In this document: positions 23,810-30,948 of the stretch, piece by piece
How the letters are laid out: the number at the start of each line of letters is the position of its first letter
How positions within the stretch are numbered: the stretch's first letter is position 1
Assembly (NCBI RefSeq): GCF_012275575.1
Contig: NZ_NPIH01000149.1
Coordinates: 1 to 33,430, forward strand
From: Paraburkholderia sp. SG-MS1
Lineage (GTDB): Bacteria; Pseudomonadota; Gammaproteobacteria; Burkholderiales; Burkholderiaceae
Length of the DNA stretch: 33,430 nt
Direction of reading: 5' to 3'
Made by a program: the position numbers and the translations under genes
The notes under the pieces: model-generated
The model's input: only the letters and a program-made list of their open reading frames with translations
Told to the model about the DNA's origin: nothing
Databases searched by the model: none

Positions 23810-24082
23810 ATGCTAACCGCTACCATTGACGCACTCCACACGCCGCCCACCGCGAGTTTCAGCGTTGGCGACGTCGTGACGTTGAAGGACGGGGGTCCAC
23901 GCATGACCGTGACCTATGCGGGTCCGGTCGCGCTGAATCCCGGCGACTGGCTGATCTGCGAATGGTTCGACGAATACGGCGAACTGCGCCGCGAGATGTT
24001 CGCGCCCGCGAACGTCCGTGCCGAGCCTCGCTCGATTCCGGCCGGCTCCGTGCGCTGGCAACAGATGGGCCGCGCGGCTTGA
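23810..24082 (+). CDS. DUF2158/YodC-family protein
   Basis: This 90-residue protein has the DUF2158 pattern: FSVGDVVTLKDGGPRMTV (17-34) and then LICEWFDEYGELRREMFAPANV. These small beta-rich proteins have no known function. The ATG at 23810 follows AGGGGA. The visible protein is close to the usual family length plus a short N-terminal extension. It stands alone between an MFS gene and a convergent small membrane-protein gene. Confidence 0.88.
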   Translation: MLTATIDALHTPPTASFSVGDVVTLKDGGPRMTVTYAGPVALNPGDWLICEWFDEYGELRREMFAPANVRAEPRSIPAGSVRWQQMGRAA

Positions 24083-24190
24083 ATCCAGCTGAATGATGCA
24101 GGCGGCGGCCGTCGTCCGGCCGTCTGTCCGGCTACCCACATCTGGCCGCCTTCGGCTGTTCACTCGAGCAGCCTGGGCACATCGAAAGAA

Positions 24191-24502
24191 TCAATTCTCC
24201 GCATCGTCTCGCACCGAGGCGCGGTTGTGCACGCGCAGCATCAGCGCGGACGAGAACGCTCGCATCCGCATGATTTTGCGCGTCTGCACCACTTCGCCCG
24301 CGAGGTTCTTCGGCGGGTTCGGCTGCAATGACCAGTAGAGCGCAAGCAGCCAGCCCAACACGGTCCAGCCGAGACAGGCGTTGAATAGCGCCAGCGTCAG
24401 AGCGTCATGACGCTGGCGCCGGTCCGCGAGAATCGCTGGCAGAAAATACAACGCCAGCGCGAACACCGCGGCGATGATCTGGACGAGCATGTTGCGAGTC
24501 AT
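24191..24502 (-). CDS. Superinfection immunity-family membrane protein
   Basis: This 103-residue protein starts at the ATG at 24502 after GGAG; the longer frame upstream lacks a site. Two hydrophobic helices (about 5-25 and 36-60) flank a charged ADRRQRHDA turn, and ALFNACLGWTVLGWLLALYWSLQ is the hallmark of the superinfection immunity family (T4 Imm-like). T4 Imm blocks DNA injection by related phages, but most chromosomal members have no shown phage role. No other phage genes are nearby. The C-terminal 40 residues are basic and look cytoplasmic. Confidence 0.82.
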   Translation of the reverse strand: MTRNMLVQIIAAVFALALYFLPAILADRRQRHDALTLALFNACLGWTVLGWLLALYWSLQPNPPKNLAGEVVQTRKIMRMRAFSSALMLRVHNRASVRDDAEN

Positions 24503-24678
24503 GAACAACTCCGATGCGCGATGCATGCAGTGATTGTCGCGCGAATGTTTCGTTTGCGCAGCGGGGGCATTCAGGAAGTACTGCGCGAGACGCCGTGAGC
24601 TCGCCAAGGGGTTCAGCCGGTCGTGCATCAGGATTATCATGGTCGTTTCGACTGAACGGAACCGCCAGGACCGCCATC

Positions 24679-26142
24679 ATGATCTCCGACGATACGACCC
24701 AGCAGGCTCAACGCATCAATCCCGACACGCTTCGCGACTTCGTGGACCGCAAGTGGAACGACGAGATCGTCCCCGCGTTGACGGACTACATCGCGGTGCC
24801 GGCCAAGAGCCCGGCCTTCGATCCTGATTGGGCCAAACACGGTTACCTGGAGCGCGTGATCACCGACGCGGCGCAATGGGCCGAGCAGCAACCGGTGCGA
24901 GGTCTGAAGCTCGAGGTGATCCGCTTGCCCGGCCGTACGCCGGTGATTTTCTTCGAATCCGCAGCGACCCGCTCGGGCAGCGAAGAAACCATCGTGCTGT
25001 ACGGTCACCTCGACAAGCAGCCCGAGTTCGATGGCTGGCGCAACGACCTCGGCCCCTGGACGCCGAAATTCGAGAACGGCAAGCTCTTCGGCCGTGGCGG
25101 CGCCGACGACGGCTACGCGATCTACGCAAGCGTCACCGCGCTTGCCGCCCTGGACGCGCAAGGCATCGAGCGTCCGCGTTGCGTCGGTCTGATCGAAACC
25201 TGCGAGGAATCCGGTAGCTACGATCTGCTGCCGTACGTCGACGCGCTGCGCGAACGGCTCGGCAAGGTCGGTCTCGTCGTGTGCCTGGACTCGGGCGCGG
25301 GCAACTACGACCAACTGTGGCTCACCACGTCGCTGCGAGGCCTCGTCGCCGGCGACCTCGAAGTGCAGGTGCTCGACGAAGGCATTCATTCGGGCGGTTA
25401 CGGTGGCATCGCGCCGTCGAGCTTTCGCATCATGCGGCAACTGTTCGACCGGCTCGAAGATGCCGCCAACGGCACGCTGCTGCCGAAGGGGTTCCATAGC
25501 CCGATCCCCGCGGACCGTCTGCGTGAAGCGGAGGCCACCGCGCAGATTCTGGGCGACGACGTCTGGAAGAAGCTGCCGTGGGCTTGCGGCCAGGACGGCC
25601 GCCAGGTGCTGCCCACCACCACCGATCCGCGAGAGGCCCTGCTCAATTCGACGTGGCGGCCTTCGCTGTCGGTGACGGGTGCGGCCGGTTTGCCCGCGCT
25701 CGCCGACGCGGGCAATGTGCTGCGTCCGCGCACCGCGTTCAAGCTGTCGCTGCGTCTGCCGCCGCTCATCGAAGCGGAAAAGGCCGTCGCCGAATTGAAG
25801 GCGCTGCTCGAACTCGATCCGCCGTACAACGCGAAAGTGACGTTCAAGCCCGACGCGGGTGCGGCGAGCGGCTGGAACGCGCCGGACCTCGCGCCGTGGC
25901 TCGCCACGGCGCTCAACGACGCGTCGCGCCGCCACTACGGCGCGGACGTCGCGTACATGGGGCAGGGCGGCACCATTCCGCTGATGAACGTGCTGAAGGC
26001 GGGTTTCCCCAAGTCGCAGTTCATGGTGTGCGGCGTGCTTGGGCCGAAGTCGAACGCGCATGGCCCGAACGAGTTCCTGCACGTGCCTTACGGCAAGAAG
26101 CTCACGGCCGCGGTGGCGGAAGTGATCGCCGCTGCGCCCTGA
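24679..26142 (+). CDS. M20-family metallopeptidase
   Basis: This 487-residue protein has the M20/ArgE-DapE-type dizinc site: His110 and Asp112 in VLYGHLDKQPEFDGW, Asp143 in GRGGADDGYA, the Glu176-Glu177 pair in ETCEESGS, and a late His in SNAHGPNEFLHV. A lid domain insertion lies between. The size matches M20 dipeptidases (CNDP/PepV-like). Family members cleave dipeptides or N-acyl and carbamoyl amino acids in the cytoplasm. The chosen ATG at 24679 is followed directly by a sensible N-terminus; the frame upstream lacks family features. An HcxB-like dehydrogenase follows after 98 bases. Confidence 0.92.
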   Translation: MISDDTTQQAQRINPDTLRDFVDRKWNDEIVPALTDYIAVPAKSPAFDPDWAKHGYLERVITDAAQWAEQQPVRGLKLEVIRLPGRTPVIFFESAATRSGSEETIVLYGHLDKQPEFDGWRNDLGPWTPKFENGKLFGRGGADDGYAIYASVTALAALDAQGIERPRCVGLIETCEESGSYDLLPYVDALRERLGKVGLVVCLDSGAGNYDQLWLTTSLRGLVAGDLEVQVLDEGIHSGGYGGIAPSSFRIMRQLFDRLEDAANGTLLPKGFHSPIPADRLREAEATAQILGDDVWKKLPWACGQDGRQVLPTTTDPREALLNSTWRPSLSVTGAAGLPALADAGNVLRPRTAFKLSLRLPPLIEAEKAVAELKALLELDPPYNAKVTFKPDAGAASGWNAPDLAPWLATALNDASRRHYGADVAYMGQGGTIPLMNVLKAGFPKSQFMVCGVLGPKSNAHGPNEFLHVPYGKKLTAAVAEVIAAAP

Positions 26143-26240
26143 GCGCGCTCGCGCTGCATAGTCTGGCCGCTTGCTCCGCTCATCGAAAGAGAGCGAGCGG
26201 CACCCCATCGCTTGCGATTTTTCCTGAACCGACTCGTTGA

Positions 26241-27344
26241 ATGACCGATAACCAGACTGCCCGACCCGCCGCCCTCCGGATTCCGGCCGATCAGCTGCAT
26301 GCCTATGTGACCGCGATCTGGGTGGAGGCGGGCAGCACGCCGCGCGAAGCGGCGCTCGTCGCGGATCATCTGGTGGCGGCGAATCTGACCGGACACGACT
26401 CGCATGGCGTCGGCATGATTCCACGCTATGTCGCGTCGCTCGCCGACGCGCAACTGCAACTGAACCGGCATGCCGAAGTGGTGAAGGATGCGGGCGCGGT
26501 GCTGACCGTCGAAGGCGGCAAGGGCTTCGGCCAGGTCGTCGCATTCGAAGCGATGGAGCGGGGCATCGAGCGCGCCAGGCGTCTCGGCATCTGCGCGGTC
26601 GGCTTGCGCGGCGCGCATCACATCGGCCGCATCGGTCATTGGGCCGAACAGTGTGCGCGCTCCGGACTCGTGTCGTTCCACTTCGTCAACGTCGCGGGCG
26701 ATCCGCTCGTCGCACCGTTTGGCGGCACGGATCGGCGCATCGGCACGAATCCGTTCTGCGCGGCTTATCCTCGGCCCGGCAAGCCGCCGCTCGTGCTCGA
26801 CTTCGCGACGAGCACGGTGGCCTACGGCAAGACGCGTGTCGCGTACAACCAGAACAAGCACGTGCCGCCCGGCGCGTTGATCGATCATGCAGGGTTTCCC
26901 ACGCTCGAACCGAAGGTCATGCACGAAGAACCGTTCGGTTCGCTGACGCCGTTCGGCGGTCACAAGGGCTTTGGGCTCGCGGCAATGTGCGAGATTTTCG
27001 GCGGCGCACTGTCAGGCGGTTTCACCACGCACACGCAGACACTCGGCATGACCAACGCGATCATCAACTGCATGCTGTCAGTGATCATCGATCCCGCTGC
27101 CTTCGACGCCCCCGACGCGCAAACCGAAGCCGATGCGTTCATCGCGTGGGTGAAGGCCTCGCCGCTCGCGGCGGGCACCGATCGTATCTTCGAACCTGGC
27201 GAGCCAGAGCGACTGACACGCGCTCAACGCGAAGCCGAAGGCATCCCCGTCGACCCCGCCACGTGGGCGCAGATTCATGAGGCGGCGCTGGCGGTCGGTA
27301 TGAGCGAAGACGAAACGCGGCGGTGGTCTGCGTACTTGCGGTAA
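26241..27344 (+). CDS. hcxB: Ldh-family hydroxycarboxylate dehydrogenase (HcxB/YbiC-like)
   Basis: This 367-residue NAD(P)-dependent oxidoreductase is of the malate/L-lactate/ureidoglycolate dehydrogenase type. It has the catalytic-region motif HDSHGVGMIPRY (52-63), GAHHIGRIGHWAEQCA, FGTNPFC-like RIGTNPFCAAYP, and GHKGFGLAAMCEIFGGALSGG. As far as I recall the E. coli protein, similarity to YbiC (hydroxycarboxylate dehydrogenase B) runs over the full length. It would interconvert 2-hydroxy and 2-keto acids. It follows the M20 peptidase on the same strand and may share its transcript. Ureidoglycolate dehydrogenase is a less likely alternative. Confidence 0.9.
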   Translation: MTDNQTARPAALRIPADQLHAYVTAIWVEAGSTPREAALVADHLVAANLTGHDSHGVGMIPRYVASLADAQLQLNRHAEVVKDAGAVLTVEGGKGFGQVVAFEAMERGIERARRLGICAVGLRGAHHIGRIGHWAEQCARSGLVSFHFVNVAGDPLVAPFGGTDRRIGTNPFCAAYPRPGKPPLVLDFATSTVAYGKTRVAYNQNKHVPPGALIDHAGFPTLEPKVMHEEPFGSLTPFGGHKGFGLAAMCEIFGGALSGGFTTHTQTLGMTNAIINCMLSVIIDPAAFDAPDAQTEADAFIAWVKASPLAAGTDRIFEPGEPERLTRAQREAEGIPVDPATWAQIHEAALAVGMSEDETRRWSAYLR

Positions 27345-27764
27345 AGGCAGACGGCACTGGCCGCTGACACCTGCAATTGATATTCGAATATGCGTATTGG
27401 TTATAAAAACCGCACACGCAAAAATAATAAAAGCAAACATTACAGAATGCTCATTTCGATTACATTTTCCAATCGCATGGCATTTCTTTTTATTGGTCCG
27501 GTTCAGCAAAAAATGCCGATTCGTTCGCGCGCTAATTAATCGGCCCCGCGAGCGGATGTTCACGCATTTTGTGCCCGTCTGCGGTGCGCAAGCGTTTGCG
27601 CCTGCGTGTATTCCACCACCTTGATCTGCCGTCGCCGAGTGCCTGCCGGCGCGGCTTCCCAGCGCGTTTGCGTTCATCTGTTCGTTACCCCGCTCCCATC
27701 CGATTCCGGTCTGTTTTAGGCTCGCATTGCAATGCCAGTTTTTAACCTTAAAGGACCGATCAAA
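27345..27764. promoter_or_regulatory. AT-rich regulatory region upstream of rpfF
   Basis: These 420 bases hold no convincing gene. From about 27370 to 27540 the sequence is markedly AT-rich compared with the rest of the window. Two dyads stand out: the perfect 12-base palindrome ATATTCGAATAT (27380-27391) and GCGCAA-N4-TTGCGC (27586-27601). The rpfF promoter should lie here; I could not assign its boxes. Confidence 0.45.
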
Positions 27765-28652
27765 ATGAATCTGCATAACCACCACGCCTGCCGTCCGTTC
27801 CTCGAAGCGGGCAATCTTTCGCAAATCTCCGCTTACTACGAGGAAGGCCGCAACATCATGTGGATGATGCTGCGCGCCCAACCGCGGCCCTGTTTCAATC
27901 TCGATCTGGTGCACGATATCCTGGGGCTCGCGCAGGCGGCGCGGGACTCCGGTTTGCCGATCGATTTCTGGGTCACCGGTTCGTTGATTCCGACCATGTA
28001 CAACGTCGGCGGCGATCTCGACTTCTTCGCCGAGACGATCCGCGCCGGCAAGCGTCAGGCACTGATGGCCTATGCGCGCTCCTGCGTCGATTGCGTGCAC
28101 GCGGCGGCGAGAGGTTTCGATACCGGGGCGATTTCGATTGCGATGGTGGAGGGGACGGCGCTCGGCGGGGGCTTCGAGGCCGCGCTCGCGCATCATTTCC
28201 TGCTCGCCCAGAAAGACGCGCGCATGGGTTTTCCGGAGATCGCGTTCAATCTGTTTCCGGGCATGGGCGGTTATTCGCTGGTCGCGCGCAAGGCTGGCAT
28301 GCGTCTCGCCGAGGAACTGATCGGCGTCGGCGAATCGCATACGGCGGAATGGCACTTCGGCAAGGGTCTCGTCGACCAGTTATTCGAGCCGGGCGACGCC
28401 TATCTGGCCACGCGCACCTTCATCGACACCTTGAAGCCGAAGATGAACGGCATCCGCGCGATGCTGCGGGCGCGTCAGCGCGTGCTGCAACTCTCGCGTG
28501 CCGAGCTGATGGAAATTACCGAGGACTGGGTCGACGCCGCCTTCACGATCGACGAGAAGGATCTCGCCTTCATGGAGCGGCTGGTGATGCTGCAGAACCG
28601 CCGTACGTCGAATCTCCGTCAGACGGCGCCGAGCGCGGCCAATTTCGCCTGA
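27765..28652 (+). CDS. rpfF: RpfF-type DSF/BDSF synthase (crotonase fold)
   Basis: This 295-residue crotonase-fold protein is recognisable as a Burkholderia-type RpfF. RpfF makes the diffusible signal cis-2-dodecenoic acid (BDSF) from a 3-hydroxyacyl-ACP by dehydration and thioester cleavage. Key residues are Glu138 (GGGFEAALAHH) and Glu158 (GFPEIAFNLFPGMGGYSL), spaced 20 apart as in Xanthomonas RpfF (Glu141, Glu161). The N-terminus MNLHNHHACRPF and the long segment YYEEGRNIMWMMLRAQPRPC also match. I chose the ATG at 27765 since AAGGA precedes it by 9 bases and the N-terminus aligns with the family; an upstream start at 27732 adds 11 residues. It converges on rpfR, 39 bases away. Confidence 0.96.
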   Translation: MNLHNHHACRPFLEAGNLSQISAYYEEGRNIMWMMLRAQPRPCFNLDLVHDILGLAQAARDSGLPIDFWVTGSLIPTMYNVGGDLDFFAETIRAGKRQALMAYARSCVDCVHAAARGFDTGAISIAMVEGTALGGGFEAALAHHFLLAQKDARMGFPEIAFNLFPGMGGYSLVARKAGMRLAEELIGVGESHTAEWHFGKGLVDQLFEPGDAYLATRTFIDTLKPKMNGIRAMLRARQRVLQLSRAELMEITEDWVDAAFTIDEKDLAFMERLVMLQNRRTSNLRQTAPSAANFA

Positions 28653-28691
28653 ACCGCCCCGGCTTGTCATCCCGTTGAGCCGACGCGAAGC

Positions 28692-30695
28692 TCAGGCGAT
28701 CAGTCTGAGCTTCTGCCTGTCCTGCAACCAGCGCTCGAATTCGGCGGCGGGCATGGCTTGCCCATACAGGAAGCCCTGGACGTAATCGACGCCGAGCCCC
28801 TTCATGAACATTTCTTCCGACTCGGTCTCGATGCCTTCGGCGACTACCTTGAAGTCCAGCTCCTGCGCGACCGCCACCATCGAGCGCACCAGCGCCTGCG
28901 CTTTGGTGTCGGCATTGATCGAGCGCACGAAGCTGCGGTCGAGCTTGATGACGTCGAGCGGAATGCGGCCCAGTTGCGACAACGACGAATAGCCGGTGCC
29001 GAAGTCGTCCAGATGCACCTGCGCGCCGAGCTGGCGGAACTGCTTGATCAGATCGATCGCGGCCGCCTCGTCCTCGATCAGGCAGCTCTCGGTAAGTTCG
29101 AGGTCGATCAGGCAGGGGTCGAGGTTCGCTTGCTGTAACGCCTCGGTGAAATGCCGCACCACGGCCGTGTCGACCAGCTGCCGCGCCGACACGTTGATCG
29201 CGATGCGCAGGTTGTAGCCAGCCGCTTTCCAGCGGGCGGCCTGTTTCGCGGCGGTTTCCATGACCCAGCGGCCCAGCACGCCGATCAACCCGGACTCTTC
29301 TGCATAACGGATGAATTCGGCCGGCATGATCTGCCCGCGCTCCGGCGAATTCCAGCGCACCAGTGCCTCGGCGCCCTGCACGGTGCCGGTCGCGAGCGAC
29401 AGCTTGGGCTGGTAATGCAGCGTCAATTGGCCTTCGTCGAGTCCGCGCCGCAGGTTGGTGTCGAGCCACATGTACTCGGCGACCCGGCGGTTCATGTCCG
29501 CCGAGAACACGCGATGGGTGCGCTTGCCTTCGTCCTTGGCGACGTACATGGCGGTGTCGGCGGAACGGATCAGCGATTCGAGACTGTCGCCGTGCTCCGG
29601 ATAGCGTGCGATGCCGATCGAACAACCGGTGTACACCTCGACGAGCCCGACCGCGAACGGCGTGCGCATGCGTTCGAGAATGCGTTGCGCGGTGGCTTCG
29701 AGTCCGTGCGCGGTGCCTTTGGCGGCGAGCACGATGAATTCGTCGCCGCCCAGGCGTGCGAGCGCGTCGCCTTCGTTCAGGCAGGTGCTGATGGCCGCCG
29801 AGACGTCGGTGATCAGGCGGTCGCCGAACACATGGCCGTAGTGGTCGTTGACCTTCTTGAAGTTGTCGAGATCGAGGAACAGCACGCCGACCGCTTCGTT
29901 CGGGCCGGCTTCTTCGATGGCTGCGCGGATCTTGTCCTGGATCGCGTTGCGATTGGCGAGCCCGGTGAGCGAGTCGGTATTGGCGAGTTCGGTGAGCCGG
30001 TCCTGCGCGAGCCGCTGCTCGGTGATATCCGTGCCCGAGCAGATCAGGAACTGTTCTTCGACGCCGCTGCCGCTCTGGACGAATTTATTGCGGAACAGAA
30101 ACAGCCGTTCGCCATGCACCGTTTTAATGCGCCGCTCGACTTCGTACGACACGCCGCGATTGAAAAAGCCCGCGATGTTCTGGCTGGACGCCACGCCATC
30201 TTCAGACGACATGAACAGCGCCCACACGTTACGGCCGATGATGTTCTCTTCCTTGACCCCGGTGAGCTCTTCCGCGAGGCGGTTGAAGCGCTGTATCCGG
30301 CCATGCCGGTCGACGATGACCACGACCGAATTGACTTCGGAGACCACCTGCTCGGCGAACGAGAGGCCGTGAACCAGGTCGCGGGCGACGGATTCGGTGT
30401 CGTCGTAGGCCGAGGCGGTGCCGGCCCACATGTTGCTGCTGAGCTTCTTGCCGACGAGGTGCAGACGCAACGGTTCGCCGAACATGCGCACGTCGACGAC
30501 GATGTGCGAGGTCACGCCGGTGAGGCAGCGGATTTGCGACGCCTGTTGAGGATTCAGCGGAATGGCGACGTTCGCAGGCGCATCGCCGGTGACGGGCGTG
30601 AGTTCGAGTGCGTTGCTGTCGGTCGACAGACGCCAGCAAGGGCTGCTTGTGCCGAACTGGGCATAAAGCACCTGGTCGTGTTGGTCGTCGTTCAT
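28692..30695 (-). CDS. rpfR: RpfR-type BDSF receptor, PAS-GGDEF-EAL
   Basis: This 667-residue cytoplasmic protein has four parts. An N-terminal region (1-95) corresponds to the RpfF-interacting domain of RpfR. A PAS domain (about 112-230) follows, containing VVVIVDRHGRIQRFNRLAEELTG. The GGDEF domain (about 235-400) has an intact motif at 316-320, and the EAL domain (about 410-660) has EAL at 443-445 and DDFGTGYSSL. In Burkholderia, BDSF binds the PAS domain and stimulates cyclic-di-GMP hydrolysis. Both catalytic motifs look intact, so the protein may be bifunctional. The product-inhibition site upstream of GGDEF reads NEGD instead of RxxD. The gene converges on rpfF, the usual pairing. Confidence 0.95.
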   Translation of the reverse strand: MNDDQHDQVLYAQFGTSSPCWRLSTDSNALELTPVTGDAPANVAIPLNPQQASQIRCLTGVTSHIVVDVRMFGEPLRLHLVGKKLSSNMWAGTASAYDDTESVARDLVHGLSFAEQVVSEVNSVVVIVDRHGRIQRFNRLAEELTGVKEENIIGRNVWALFMSSEDGVASSQNIAGFFNRGVSYEVERRIKTVHGERLFLFRNKFVQSGSGVEEQFLICSGTDITEQRLAQDRLTELANTDSLTGLANRNAIQDKIRAAIEEAGPNEAVGVLFLDLDNFKKVNDHYGHVFGDRLITDVSAAISTCLNEGDALARLGGDEFIVLAAKGTAHGLEATAQRILERMRTPFAVGLVEVYTGCSIGIARYPEHGDSLESLIRSADTAMYVAKDEGKRTHRVFSADMNRRVAEYMWLDTNLRRGLDEGQLTLHYQPKLSLATGTVQGAEALVRWNSPERGQIMPAEFIRYAEESGLIGVLGRWVMETAAKQAARWKAAGYNLRIAINVSARQLVDTAVVRHFTEALQQANLDPCLIDLELTESCLIEDEAAAIDLIKQFRQLGAQVHLDDFGTGYSSLSQLGRIPLDVIKLDRSFVRSINADTKAQALVRSMVAVAQELDFKVVAEGIETESEEMFMKGLGVDYVQGFLYGQAMPAAEFERWLQDRQKLRLIA

Positions 30696-30750
30696 GAGAT
30701 CCCCGGGCGATGTCTGCCGGTTGTCCCCGTCAAGGCGCGAGGCGGCAGAC

Positions 30751-30772
30751 AGTCTTTAACGTGCTTAAGACT
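30751..30772. promoter_or_regulatory. Dyad upstream of rpfR
   Basis: AGTCTT (30751-30756) and AAGACT (30767-30772) are perfect inverted arms; with one extra T tolerated, the symmetry extends to AGTCTTTAA/TTAAGACT around CGTGC. It lies about 55 bases before the rpfR start, in the 253-base gap between lhr and rpfR, and could be an operator or a leader hairpin. Confidence 0.45.
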
Positions 30773-30948
30773 GGCCACATTGTAGCGAAGCGGCGGAATT
30801 CGGGCTTATAAACATTAACGGTCGGGTAGTCGAGAGCTTTAGGGCCATTTCGGCGTTATCGAGGGCGGGTGGCGGAGATATTCGCATTGAACGACGACCA
30901 ATGTATACGCACCGCACGCGCGCCCGCAACCGCGCGGGGTCAAGCCTG

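Noticed and set aside
24191..24502. Prophage remnant suggested by the superinfection-immunity-family gene
   Set aside because: No integrase, attachment-site repeats or phage structural genes are nearby.
24637..26544. 635-codon minus-strand open frame
   Set aside because: It is antisense to the M20 peptidase gene and the start of the HcxB-like gene, whose catalytic motifs are complete on the plus strand.
29151..30785. 544-codon plus-strand open frame
   Set aside because: It is antisense to rpfR and shows only Arg/Ala/His-rich low-complexity composition.
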